A DNA stretch of 64,000 nt from Ardenticatenales bacterium (GCA_020634575.1 JACKBM010000032.1:9501-73500), one strand, 5' to 3'. Positions 53,699 through 62,135 are shown, numbered from the stretch's first letter. Made by a program: numbers and translations. The notes: generated from the sequence alone by a model not told the origin.

Positions 53699-54064
53699 AT
53701 GAATATTGCGCTATGGATCGTATCTGGTTTGTTGGCCCTGGCCTTTTTGATGGCGGGTGGTATGAAAGCCTCTCAGCCCAAATCTGCCCTGGCCGACAGG
53801 ATGGGCTGGGTGAACGACTTTTCGGACACGCAGGTGAAGATTATTGGCGCCCTGGAAGTGGCCGGCGCTATTGGGCTTATTCTGCCCTGGCTGCTGGACA
53901 TCGCCCCAATCCTGACGCCGATCGCTGCCCTGGGGCTGGTCATCACGATGATCGGTGCAGCTATCGTCCATCTACGCCGCGGCGAAACTCAGATGATTGT
54001 GCCGAATATCGTCCTTGGCCTGCTGGCTCTTTTCGTTGCCCTGGGCCGCTTCGGCATCTTCTAG
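53699..54064 (+). CDS. DoxX-like membrane protein
   Basis: The 121-residue product has four membrane helices and the DoxX-type pattern: ALAFLMAGGMKASQPKSAL in the first helix and loop, VKIIGALEVAGAIGLILPW in the second, then APILTPIAALGLVITMIGA and a final helix. DoxX-like proteins are small, poorly characterised membrane proteins linked to oxidative stress or quinones. GGAGGA precedes ATG 53699. It ends in a shared terminator with the convergent hydrolase gene. Confidence 0.85.
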   Translation: MNIALWIVSGLLALAFLMAGGMKASQPKSALADRMGWVNDFSDTQVKIIGALEVAGAIGLILPWLLDIAPILTPIAALGLVITMIGAAIVHLRRGETQMIVPNIVLGLLALFVALGRFGIF

Positions 54065-54082
54065 GCCAACCTGACAACAAAA

Positions 54083-54110
54083 AAAGGGCGGCCCTTGCGA
54101 GCCGCCCTTT
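54083..54110. terminator. Bidirectional terminator between doxX-like and hydrolase genes
   Basis: A ten-base stem AAAGGGCGGC/GCCGCCCTTT with an eight-base loop is flanked by A-rich sequence on the left and T-rich on the right. It serves both convergent genes. Confidence 0.85.
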
Positions 54111-54129
54111 CATCTACTTTTGCTATCAC

Positions 54130-54996
54130 TCAGGCCTGCTCCGCCAGCAGCTCCTCTTCAACCAGCCTGGCTGACGTCATCGCCTCAATGAAGCGCCCGA
54201 TCCGCTGCCAGACCTGTTTCATCGCCTCAGAATTGTCCCTGAGCAATTGATGGCCCGCTTCCGGGAAGATCACAATATCCTTCTGTTTGGCCGGCAACAG
54301 TTCAAAAATCGTCTGGCTTTTTTCTACTGTGGTAGCGATATCCTGCCCGCCCTGAATGATCAGGGTCGGCGCCTGAATCCGGCGCCATTGGTTGCGCCCC
54401 ATCTTGAAGGCACGGCTCATCTCAGCCAACGCCGAGGTTGGCATCCGGCTGATCTCTTCCAGCCATTTTTGCAGCGCTGGATCGTTCAGATTCACTTCCG
54501 GGTACATGTCCAGGATGCGCTCGTGGGCGATCTTGCGCAGACTGCTCCGCTTAAGCGGCTCCAGCCACGGCATCACATATTTCAGGATAGGCATCAGGCT
54601 CAAGCGCCAATCCGGCACTTCCAGCGGTGGCGCCACCAGGACCAGGCCGCGAATGTTGCCGTGGATGGTGGCCAGGTAACTACCCAGCACAGCCCCCATC
54701 GAATGACCGATGATGACAATTTCCTGGCAATGCTCACTGATCGTCGCCAGCGCATCTGTAGCTTCCGCCAGCCAATCCTGCATGGTCACGCCGGCTAGTT
54801 TGTCTGGGTGATGGCCATGGCCGGGCAACAGGGGCGCATAAACTGTCAGCCCTTGCCGGGCCAGCGCCTCAGCCAAAGGGCGCCCACTCTTGGGCGTACC
54901 CATAAAGCCATGCAGAAAGAGGCAACCAACTTGCCCGCCATTAAAAAGGTAGGCACGACGGTCCAGAAAGACTTCATAGCTCGGAGCGTAAGGCAT
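54130..54996 (-). CDS. Alpha/beta hydrolase (carboxylesterase/monoacylglycerol lipase-like)
   Basis: The 288-residue product has the oxyanion-hole region FLHGFMGTPKSGRPL, the nucleophile elbow IIGHSMGAVLG (Ser99), the acid in IQGGQDIATT and the His in FPEAGHQLL. This resembles Est30-type carboxylesterases and monoacylglycerol lipases. A helical cap between about 145 and 200 covers the site. It is probably cytosolic, with no signal peptide. The phasin gene lies upstream on the same strand with a terminator in between. Confidence 0.88.
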   Translation of the reverse strand: MPYAPSYEVFLDRRAYLFNGGQVGCLFLHGFMGTPKSGRPLAEALARQGLTVYAPLLPGHGHHPDKLAGVTMQDWLAEATDALATISEHCQEIVIIGHSMGAVLGSYLATIHGNIRGLVLVAPPLEVPDWRLSLMPILKYVMPWLEPLKRSSLRKIAHERILDMYPEVNLNDPALQKWLEEISRMPTSALAEMSRAFKMGRNQWRRIQAPTLIIQGGQDIATTVEKSQTIFELLPAKQKDIVIFPEAGHQLLRDNSEAMKQVWQRIGRFIEAMTSARLVEEELLAEQA

Positions 54997-55033
54997 GAAG
55001 TTAGTATAATCAACTGGAAAATGTGTGACAAGA

Positions 55034-55067
55034 CAAAAAAAGGCCGCGCAGCCAATGCTGTGCGGCC
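55034..55067 (-). terminator. Terminator of the phasin gene
   Basis: Read on the reverse strand, an 11-base stem (55057-55067 with 55042-55052, one mismatch-like wobble) and four-base loop are followed by seven or eight T. It separates the phasin gene from the hydrolase gene. Confidence 0.85.
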
Positions 55068-55103
55068 CTTTTATTCTTCGATTAACAAAACAGCTCGGGG
55101 CAA

Positions 55104-55490
55104 TTACGCTTCCTGAGCCTTCTTCAGCTGGTCAATCTTGCGGGACAGACCGTTGATCTTGCTGGTCAGTTTGTCAAAATCTTTCTTGGTCGGCACATTG
55201 AGGCGTTCCAGGACAGACTCAATACGGCGGTCCAGTTCGTTACTGGCCCGGTCGGTCAGCTTGTTGGTGGCTTCGCGCCGGCGCTCCACAACATCACTGA
55301 GCATCTTGCGGCCATCTTTCTCGGCGATTTCCCCACGCTCCACGAGGCGACCAACGAAGGAGCTGATCTCCTCCTGGGAAATGACGACGGCGCCGATGCT
55401 CGCCAGCAGGACTTTGTGAGCCGTCTCCACAAAAGCAGAACGGCCATTCTCTACAATCTCTTCTTCCATAATCTCGATGTTCTCGATCAT
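55104..55490 (-). CDS. Phasin family protein (PHA granule-associated type)
   Basis: The 128-residue product is helical and charged, with the hydrophobic KVLLASIGAVVISQEEI, then FVGRLVERGEIAEKDGRKML and a C-terminal coiled coil (VPTKKDFDKLTSKINGLSRK). This matches PhaF/PhaI-type phasins, which coat polyhydroxyalkanoate granules. ATG 55490 has AGGAGAT upstream. The promoter carries two copies of the palindrome also found at the acyl-CoA dehydrogenase operon. No PHA synthase gene is in the window, so a granule role is inferred. Confidence 0.85.
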   Translation of the reverse strand: MIENIEIMEEEIVENGRSAFVETAHKVLLASIGAVVISQEEISSFVGRLVERGEIAEKDGRKMLSDVVERRREATNKLTDRASNELDRRIESVLERLNVPTKKDFDKLTSKINGLSRKIDQLKKAQEA

Positions 55491-55595
55491 CGTAATCTCC
55501 TGATGCCCCGTCAACTTGACCAAATAGGCAACTTTGTTATCTTCCAAAGGTAGTTTCGTAAGGATTTGGGTGGCAGTGCATGGCTTGACACGTTA

Positions 55596-55610
55596 TAGCG
55601 CACTGCGTCA
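55596..55610. promoter_or_regulatory. Palindromic operator, site B
   Basis: TAGCGCACTGCGTCA lies just downstream of the predicted phasin transcription start. It matches sites A and C around the shared core TGCGTCA. Confidence 0.6.
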
Positions 55611-55618
55611 TAGCGACA

Positions 55619-55647
55619 ATATAACACAGTGCGTCATGGGCTGTCAA
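55619..55647 (-). promoter_or_regulatory. Promoter of the phasin gene with operator site C inside
   Basis: On the reverse strand TTGACA-N17-TTATAT forms a good promoter. The operator TAACACAGTGCGTCA (site C, 55622-55636 on the forward strand) fills the spacer and touches the -10, and site B follows the start point. Confidence 0.75.
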
Positions 55648-55649
55648 GT

Positions 55650-56435
55650 ATGATATTTGTTAGAAACGGAGCCGTTCCCTATTACCAGTTTGCGTCGTTC
55701 CTGAGCTGCGATTTTATTGATCATGCCGTTTTTACCCGGCAGGGTGGCGTGAGCCAGGGCGCATTCAGTTCGCTCAATTTGAGCTCAGCGGTGGCGGATG
55801 AACGGGAGGCGATCGCCGAGAACCGGCAGCGGGCATATGGGAGCACCGGCCGGTCCACGCAGACCCTCGTCCACGCCCACCTCACGCACGGCAATGACGT
55901 CCTCGAAGTTGGCGCCCGCCATTATGGCACCACGCCGGGGCAGGCCGATGGCTTGATCTCGGCCGAGCCAGGCTGCGGCATCACCATGAACTACGCCGAT
56001 TGCGCCCCTATCTTCCTGGTCGATCCGATCAACCGGGCTATCGCCGTCGGCCACGCCGGCTGGCAGGGGACGGTCCAGGATGTGCCCGGCGCCATGGTCC
56101 AGGCCATGGCCGCCGCCTACGGTAGCCGGCCGGCTGATCTCCTGGCCGGCATCGGCCCCTGCATCGGTCCTGACCAGTACGAAGTGGACGAACCGGTCAT
56201 CAGCGCCGTCCAGGCCAGCTTTGCCGACCCGGCTGAGCTGCTGCGGCCGCAACCAGGCAAAACGCGCCCCCATTTTGACATTCCCCTGGCCAACCAGCGC
56301 AACCTGGAACGGGCCGGCGTGCGCCAGATCGAACAGGCCGGCCTCTGCACCGCCAGCAACACCGACCTCTTCTTCTCCCACCGCGCCGAAAAAGGGCGCA
56401 CCGGCCGCTTCGGCGTCATCCTGCAACTGCGCTGA
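55650..56435 (+). CDS. pgeF: Peptidoglycan editing factor PgeF (laccase-domain, YfiH)
   Basis: The product of 261 residues has the family features FTRQGGVSQGAFSSLNLS, the catalytic His in VHAHLTHGNDV, Cys in MNYADCAPIFL and second His in VGHAGWQGT, which together bind zinc or copper. YfiH/PgeF proteins remove L-Ser misincorporated in peptidoglycan precursors; purine nucleoside phosphorylase or laccase activity is also reported for relatives. ATG 55650 is used; a GTG at 55629 would lie within operator site C. It is divergent from the phasin gene. The stop codon TGA lies in the left arm of the REPIN. Confidence 0.9.
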   Translation: MIFVRNGAVPYYQFASFLSCDFIDHAVFTRQGGVSQGAFSSLNLSSAVADEREAIAENRQRAYGSTGRSTQTLVHAHLTHGNDVLEVGARHYGTTPGQADGLISAEPGCGITMNYADCAPIFLVDPINRAIAVGHAGWQGTVQDVPGAMVQAMAAAYGSRPADLLAGIGPCIGPDQYEVDEPVISAVQASFADPAELLRPQPGKTRPHFDIPLANQRNLERAGVRQIEQAGLCTASNTDLFFSHRAEKGRTGRFGVILQLR

Positions 56436-56484
56436 GGGGTAGGGGACCCGTCGGGTGCAGGACCCGACGGGTCCCCTACCCCTC
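56434..56484. repeat. Distal REPIN, perfect inverted pair
   Basis: Two 23-base arms (56434-56456 and 56462-56484) are perfectly complementary around a GCAGG loop. The arms are the same as those of the REPIN behind the RAYT gene (25613-25663), including the ACCCGTCGGGT core and the same five-base loop length. Confidence 0.95.
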
Positions 56485-56491
56485 ATTCGTA

Positions 56492-56520
56492 TTTACATAA
56501 TCCCGCGGACAGCCTACAAT
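56492..56520 (+). promoter_or_regulatory. Promoter of the esterase lipoprotein gene, probably leaderless
   Basis: TTTACA-N17-TACAAT ends six bases before the ATG at 56527, with no Shine-Dalgarno. The REPIN ends eight bases upstream of the -35. Confidence 0.65.
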
Positions 56521-56526
56521 CTAGCC

Positions 56527-57621
56527 ATGCGCCGGCGCATTTTACTTTACCTGTCCCTACTCATCGGCCTGGCTGCCTGTACCCCGGGCGCCACGGCGGT
56601 TCTGCCCGCCGCCCCGCTGCCCACGCTGGCCGCTGCCGCTGCTGTCCCGACCACCACTGCCGCCGCAGCCACAGCCCTTGCCCTGGCCGGTCTGCCGCCC
56701 ACCTTCACGCCGGACCCACGCCATACCAGCGTTGCCACAGCTTCACCCATCTGGCAGACGCCGACGGCCGGCCCGACCAGCACCCCATTCCCCACGCTCA
56801 CCGCCACGCCATCCCCCACAATGCCGGCCGCGGCCCAACCCATCCAAGCAGATACGCTGAGCGGGCCGCCCAACGCCACTGACTGCGGCAACGCTGGCTA
56901 TGTGTTTGCCAGCCAGTTCAGCAGCGCCTATGGCAACCGCGCCTACCACGCCTATCTGCCGCCCTGTTATCGAGACGATGGCGCCGCCTACCCTGTTCTC
57001 TACCTGTTCCATGGCTCCATTCAGACCGATACCCATTGGCTGGAGCTGGGGCTGGCGGCGATCGTGGATGAGGGGATACGGACCGGCCGGTATCCCCCTT
57101 TCATCGTCATCATGCCGTTCAATGACAGCCTCGGCAACATGACATCCGGCGGCCCCAACAGCATCGAAGGGATCACGGTCAATAGTCTGCTCCCCTACGT
57201 CGCCCGCAACTTCTGTAGCTGGGAAAGCGCCCGCGGTCGCTCCCTGGGCGGCATCTCCCGCGGCGGCTACTGGGCGCTGATGATCGCCTTTCGCCATCCC
57301 GACTTGTTTGGCGCCGTCGCCGGCCATTCCTCCCATCTCCGCTTCGAGACAGATGCCCCTCAATACAACCCGCTAGCCACTTACGCGACCGCCGACCTCA
57401 GCCAGATGCGCATCTGGCTGGACTGGGGCGAAACGGATTTCCTCCGCGCCGGGCAGGAGCAGTTACGCGACAGCCTGATCGCCGCCGGCATCAGCCATAC
57501 CGCCACGGTGAACCCGGGCGGCCACAACGAAACCTACTGGACCCTCCATTTGCGCGAATATCTCGACTGGCACGCCGCCGGCTGGAGCCTGGATCGGGAT
57601 AGCTATCCCAATTGTTCCTGA
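56527..57621 (+). CDS. Secreted esterase lipoprotein (esterase D/feruloyl esterase-like)
   Basis: The 364-residue product has a signal peptide with lipobox GLAAC (about Cys18), an Ala/Thr/Pro-rich linker to about residue 105, then a putative-esterase alpha/beta hydrolase domain. YPVLYLFHGSIQTD marks the oxyanion region, GGISRGGYWAL the nucleophile (Ser244), DWGETDFLR the acid and NPGGHNETYW the His. Relatives include esterase D, feruloyl esterases and mycolyltransferases. It should act outside the cell, anchored by lipid. The promoter abuts the ATG. Confidence 0.85.
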   Translation: MRRRILLYLSLLIGLAACTPGATAVLPAAPLPTLAAAAAVPTTTAAAATALALAGLPPTFTPDPRHTSVATASPIWQTPTAGPTSTPFPTLTATPSPTMPAAAQPIQADTLSGPPNATDCGNAGYVFASQFSSAYGNRAYHAYLPPCYRDDGAAYPVLYLFHGSIQTDTHWLELGLAAIVDEGIRTGRYPPFIVIMPFNDSLGNMTSGGPNSIEGITVNSLLPYVARNFCSWESARGRSLGGISRGGYWALMIAFRHPDLFGAVAGHSSHLRFETDAPQYNPLATYATADLSQMRIWLDWGETDFLRAGQEQLRDSLIAAGISHTATVNPGGHNETYWTLHLREYLDWHAAGWSLDRDSYPNCS

Positions 57622-57702
57622 ACCGATGGAACCAAAGCCGTCGCTATAACGTTCTAGGGCTGAAGCAGCGTCCTTTTGCGCTGCGCATGGAGTGAAAACA
57701 GT

Positions 57703-58641
57703 ATGTTAGCTAAATTCAAATACCCAGCCCTGGCGGCTTTACTTTTCCTGACAATTCTCTTCGCGGCCTGTACGGCTGAACTGACGACGGTAACCAGTGT
57801 GCCCGAGGCCACGGAGCCGCCGAACAGCGAAGAACCTACGGAAGAACCCACAGCCGAACCACCGGCAGAGGCGCCCACGGCCTACCCAGTCGACGAAGCC
57901 GGCAACCTCTACGTCAATTCAGTCGACGTTCTGCTTATGGAATCGTTCCCCTTACAGGCACAAGCGGTGGTCACGGGCGACCTGGCCAATGGTTGTATTG
58001 TCCTCAACGGGCTGACAGCCGTACGCGACGGCGACAGCTGGCGAATCGAGTTTGACCTGACCCATCAGGGCGAAATGTGTACCGAGGCGTTGGTGCCTTT
58101 TGAGGAAAATGTAGCGTTGGATATTCTGGGCGTACCGGCCGGTACCTACACCGTCAGCGCCGGTGATGTCTCAACCGAGTTCACCCTGGCCATGGACAAC
58201 GGTCCCATCGACGAGGAAAGCAGCGCCGTCATTACCCTGGAGCGCACCCCCTGCTTCGGCTTTTGCCCGACCTACACGCTGGCGATCTTTGCCGATGGCA
58301 CCGTGCGCTACAACGGCCTGAATCATGTCGATGTCATGGGCGAGCAGACCGGTCAGATCAGCCCGGAACAGGTGCAAGCACTGATTGACGCCTTCCAGGC
58401 GATCAACTACTTCGACCTGCAGGATGAATACACCGACCTATACGTCAGCGACATGCCGTACACCATCACCTCACTGACCCTGGACGGCCAGACCAAGCAA
58501 ATCAACCGCTACGGCGGCGACGGCAGCGCCCCCATGGCCCTGCTCGAACTAGAAAACCTGATCGACACCACCGTCAACAGCGAACAATGGACCGGTTCGC
58601 CGCCGCCGGAGCCGATTTTGATTGAGAAGCCGGAGGGATGA
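57703..58641 (+). CDS. Lipoprotein with DUF6438 domain
   Basis: The 312-residue product has a lipobox FAAC (about Cys22), an acidic Glu/Pro/Thr-rich linker (about 30-62), a beta-rich middle domain, and a C-terminal domain starting VITLERTPCFGFCPTYTLAI that fits DUF6438, with its Cys-x3-Cys pair and GTVRYNG. The function of this domain is unknown. ATG 57703 starts the basic-hydrophobic signal; an earlier in-frame start is less likely. It is probably displayed on the cell surface. A modular hairpin repeat follows directly after the stop. Confidence 0.75.
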   Translation: MLAKFKYPALAALLFLTILFAACTAELTTVTSVPEATEPPNSEEPTEEPTAEPPAEAPTAYPVDEAGNLYVNSVDVLLMESFPLQAQAVVTGDLANGCIVLNGLTAVRDGDSWRIEFDLTHQGEMCTEALVPFEENVALDILGVPAGTYTVSAGDVSTEFTLAMDNGPIDEESSAVITLERTPCFGFCPTYTLAIFADGTVRYNGLNHVDVMGEQTGQISPEQVQALIDAFQAINYFDLQDEYTDLYVSDMPYTITSLTLDGQTKQINRYGGDGSAPMALLELENLIDTTVNSEQWTGSPPPEPILIEKPEG

Positions 58642-58800
58642 TAGTAGTCAGCGGTCAGTACGGACCTGCGGTCCTTTCAGCGGTCAGTGAGGTTTCGTAT
58701 TCGCTGACTGCCGAAAGGGCCAACGGCCCGTACTGATGGCCGAAAGGACCGCAGGTCCGTACTGAAAGGGCCAACGGCCCGTACTGACTGCTGACGGCCC
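58640..58800. repeat. Modular intergenic hairpin repeat, copy 4
   Basis: GTACGGACC-TGC-GGTCCTTTCAGC on the left faces GAAAGGACC-GCA-GGTCCGTACTGA on the right; two further CGAAAGGGCCAACGGCCCGTACTGA-like modules are present (near 58716 and 58765). The stems GGACC/GGTCC and GGGCC/GGCCC differ by paired changes. Confidence 0.8.
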
Positions 58801-58806
58801 CTCTCC

Positions 58807-59847
58807 TCACTCTTCCCCCCGCAAATACGCCGCCAACGTCGCCCTTACCTTCTCAAACCCGGACAGCCGCGTCACTTCATAGCCGTGGCTGTTTTCGCGG
58901 ACGTGGCCGATGCAGGCGACGCGCTGGGCGGCGCCGGTCTGGAAAACCAGGCTGGCGTCGCTGGCGGCGCCGGTGTAGGCGGCCACCTGGAGCTCGGTGC
59001 CGGCGCTCACCGCGGCGGCTTGCAGGGTGCGCAGCAGCTCATAATCGTATTGGGCGCGGGCATCCTTGGCCCAGATGCCGGGGCGGCCATCGATGACCAG
59101 CGGCACACCGGCCGGTATCGGCGAGCCATCGACAGCAATAAAAATCTCCGGCCGCTCACGCAGCGCCACCACCTTCGCGCCCAGGCCGCCAATCTCCTCG
59201 CTGATCGTAAAGGCGATGATCGTGGGCCGGGCGGGCAGCCAATCTTCGCCAACCATCGTTTCCAGCAGACGCAGCAAGATGGCACAGCCCAAATTATCAT
59301 CAAAGGTCCAGGCCGCCACCAGCGGATCTGCCTCATCGCCAAAGACGATGGGACCGCAGTGGGCCCGCGCCTTGACCGCCTGCGTACCGGGCCGCACCCC
59401 CTTCGCCGCCAACTGGGCGACGCTGAGGCCGGTCAAAATACGCACACTGTCCCAGCTTTGTCCCGCCTTATCCCCATGACCACCATGTGTCGACCCCATC
59501 GATAGCACCCCGGTGATGGTCTCTTCATCACCCAGGATCTCCACCGGCCCTTCGCCGATCTTGAAGGGGAACAGGCCGCCAGAACGATTTACCGCCAGGG
59601 ACCCATCCGGGTTGATGCGCTCCACCACCATGCCAATCTCGTCCATGTGGGAAGCGAGGATCTGCAGGCCCGCTTCCGGGTTCAAGCCGGGCAGCCGCAC
59701 GAGGATATTACCGGCGGCATCCTGCTCTGGCCGGTAGCCCCAACCCGTCAGCTTCGTCTTGATCACCGCGGCCACATTCGCCTCCCGGCTAGAGGGCGAG
59801 GGCACATGCACCAAATCCGTAAAATGGGCCAAAATGGGATTATTCAT
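58807..59847 (-). CDS. M42-family metallopeptidase
   Basis: The 346-residue product has the di-metal ligands of M42 aminopeptidases: ASHMDEIGMVV (His and Asp), AWTFDDNLGCAIL (bridging Asp), ISEEIGGLGAK (general base Glu-Glu), the VDGSP region, and a final His in RENSHGYEV. Such enzymes form large tetrahedral dodecamers that trim peptides in the cytosol; some are annotated as endoglucanases in error. The gene stands alone and is convergent with the DUF6438 lipoprotein gene. Confidence 0.92.
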   Translation of the reverse strand: MNNPILAHFTDLVHVPSPSSREANVAAVIKTKLTGWGYRPEQDAAGNILVRLPGLNPEAGLQILASHMDEIGMVVERINPDGSLAVNRSGGLFPFKIGEGPVEILGDEETITGVLSMGSTHGGHGDKAGQSWDSVRILTGLSVAQLAAKGVRPGTQAVKARAHCGPIVFGDEADPLVAAWTFDDNLGCAILLRLLETMVGEDWLPARPTIIAFTISEEIGGLGAKVVALRERPEIFIAVDGSPIPAGVPLVIDGRPGIWAKDARAQYDYELLRTLQAAAVSAGTELQVAAYTGAASDASLVFQTGAAQRVACIGHVRENSHGYEVTRLSGFEKVRATLAAYLRGEE

Positions 59848-60279
59848 GAGATAACTCCTGGTTACGAACCACGATAAGTGTGGCCCGGTGTTGGGCGAAG
59901 GAATCGTCTAATCGTAAGCCGGGCGCGGGGAATTGCCAACAAGTTGCCCAGAAAGCGAAATACCCCGCGAGGCGGGGCATTTCTTTGGCAAGACAAGGAG
60001 GAGTTTGGTGAAGCTCCATACAGAAGAAGAAGAGGATTCTGGAACTTACAGACCCCATCATAGGCGCCCCGTGTTAACGGCCGATTAAAGCGTTGTTACC
60101 ATTTTGCAAAGAGTCTGTTAGCCGATCAATACGGCTCGTTTTCGGGGAACAACTTCAACCGCTAACCTGCTCATAACCGATTCTTAACACCTCTTTTAAT
60201 CACGTTTAACAGAGCATCGCTATCCTCGCCCCAATTCTGTTACCCGATGGCCAACGGCTGTCTGGAGGATCTGACACCC
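59848..60279. other. Intergenic region with a hairpin
   Basis: About 430 bases between divergent genes hold no supported coding sequence. A 12-base stem (59957-59968 with 59972-59983, one A-C mismatch, core CCCCGC/GCGGGG) ends in TTTCTTT and could terminate transcription. The right-hand 200 bases are AT-richer and presumably hold the promoter of the gene at 60280. Confidence 0.5.
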
Positions 60280-62034
60280 ATGCATCGTTTGCCCAAATCG
60301 CTTATCCTGTTTGTGACCAGCAACCTGACCATCCTGCTCTGCCTGGGCCTGCTTTTTTGGGGTAAGGCGGCGGCTGATTCACGTGTACCGGCCGGTGGCG
60401 GCCTCACCCTGACCCTCATTGGCCAATATGAAACCGGCATCTTTGGCGAAAGCGCGGCTGAAATCCCCGCGTATGACCCGGCCAGCCAGCAGCTCTTCAT
60501 CACCAATTCTGCCAATGGCGTCGTCGATGTCCTGGACATCAGCGACCCGACCAGCCCCGCCCTGGTCGCCTCGTTGCCTGTTTCGCCCTTTGCCGCCTCG
60601 CCCAACAGCGTCGCCGTCGCCGACGGCCTGGTAGCCATCGCCGCGGAAGCCGCAGACAAACAGGCCCCGGGCAGCGTCATCTTCTACGACACCGCCGGCA
60701 CGTTTGTGGACGCTGTGACAGTCGGCGCCCTGCCGGATATGGTGACCTTTACGCCGGATGGGCAAAAAGTCATTGTAGCCGGTGAAGGTGAGCCGAATGA
60801 TGCCTACGACAATGACCCGCTGGGCACCGTTACGATCATCGACGTAGGCGCCGGTCCGACCCGCTTCGCCGGCGGTTTTGCCGCCAATATTCTTGACTTC
60901 ACCAGTTTCAATGGCGGCGTGGACCCGGCCATCCGTATCTTCGGACCCAACGCCTCCGTCGCCCAGGACCTGGAACCGGAATACGTCGCCGTCAGCCCGG
61001 ATGGCGGTACCGCCTATGTCACGCTGCAGGAAAATAACGCGTTGGCCATCGTGGACATCGGGACGGAAAGCATTACGGCGGTCTTGCCGCTGGGCTATGC
61101 GGACTTTAGCAGTGGCAATCACCGCTTCGACGCATCCGACCGGGATGACGCCATCAACATCGCCAACTGGCCCGTTTTCGGCATGTACCAGCCAGACGCC
61201 ATCGCCGCCTTCGAGATCGCCGGCACCACCTACCTGGCCACCGCCAACGAAGGCGACGCCCGCGACTATGATGGCTTTGCCGAGGAAGAACGCATCAAGG
61301 ATCTGACGCTGGACGCGACCGCTTTCCCAACTTCCGCCACCCTGCAGCTCGATGAAAATATCGGCCGGCTGACCGTGACCATCACTGAAGGTGATACGGA
61401 CAACGACGAGGATTTTGACGCTCTCTACATGTTTGGCAGCCGCTCGTTCACCATCTGGGACAGTGCCGGCAACGTCGTCTGGGATAGCGGCGACGAGTTC
61501 GAGCAAATCACCGCAGCGGCTTACCCCGAGAACTTTAACAGCGACAACGACGAAGACACCTTTGACACACGCAGCGACAACAAGGGACCCGAACCAGAAG
61601 CGCTGACTACAGGCGTCATCGCCGGACATACCTATGCGTTCATCGGCCTGGAGCGAATTGGCGGCATCATGGTATACGATGTTACCGTTCCCCAGGCACC
61701 AGTTTTCATGACCTACGTGAACAACCGCCAGTTCCCACCGCCAAACCCGACCGAGGGTAATCCGGCCTTGGGACCAGATCTGGGCGTGGAGGGATTGATC
61801 TTCATCCCGGCGACGGTCAGCCCCAACGGCGAGTTCCTGCTGGTTGGCGCCAACGAAGTTAGCGGCTCCACAACCATTTTCCAGATCGACGTCCAGACCC
61901 CAACGGACGTCGCGTTACTCGGCCTTTCCGGTCCAGCACCCCGCTACGACCTGCTCACAACCGCCTCTCTTCTGCTTCTATGTCTGGTCAGTGGCACCTT
62001 CCTGCTCCGCCGCACCAGGCGCAGTAGCAACTAA
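60280..62034 (+). CDS. Choice-of-anchor I domain protein, membrane-anchored and secreted
   Basis: The 584-residue product has an N-terminal signal (about 10-32) and a beta-propeller-like domain: LTLIGQYETGIFGESAAEIPAYD in part, VVDVLDISDPTSPALV, AVADGLVAIA, GEGEPNDAYDNDPLGTV. This is the choice-of-anchor I pattern of secreted alkaline phosphatase-like proteins. Acidic stretches such as GDTDNDEDFDALY may bind Ca2+. A C-terminal hydrophobic helix followed by RRTRRSSN would anchor it. ATG 60280 has GGAGGAT upstream. Confidence 0.82.
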   Translation: MHRLPKSLILFVTSNLTILLCLGLLFWGKAAADSRVPAGGGLTLTLIGQYETGIFGESAAEIPAYDPASQQLFITNSANGVVDVLDISDPTSPALVASLPVSPFAASPNSVAVADGLVAIAAEAADKQAPGSVIFYDTAGTFVDAVTVGALPDMVTFTPDGQKVIVAGEGEPNDAYDNDPLGTVTIIDVGAGPTRFAGGFAANILDFTSFNGGVDPAIRIFGPNASVAQDLEPEYVAVSPDGGTAYVTLQENNALAIVDIGTESITAVLPLGYADFSSGNHRFDASDRDDAINIANWPVFGMYQPDAIAAFEIAGTTYLATANEGDARDYDGFAEEERIKDLTLDATAFPTSATLQLDENIGRLTVTITEGDTDNDEDFDALYMFGSRSFTIWDSAGNVVWDSGDEFEQITAAAYPENFNSDNDEDTFDTRSDNKGPEPEALTTGVIAGHTYAFIGLERIGGIMVYDVTVPQAPVFMTYVNNRQFPPPNPTEGNPALGPDLGVEGLIFIPATVSPNGEFLLVGANEVSGSTTIFQIDVQTPTDVALLGLSGPAPRYDLLTTASLLLLCLVSGTFLLRRTRRSSN

Positions 62035-62135
62035 CTCTGTCATATTCTCCCATCTCCCCTTGTCCAGGGTGGGCCCGCTCCCGCACGCCCATCCTGGACA
62101 CACCCCTTGCCCGCTAACAAAACGATAACAATCTA

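Noticed and set aside
60379..61629. Open frame of 416 codons on the reverse strand
   Set aside because: Antisense to the choice-of-anchor I gene; Gly/Val/Asp-rich shadow composition.
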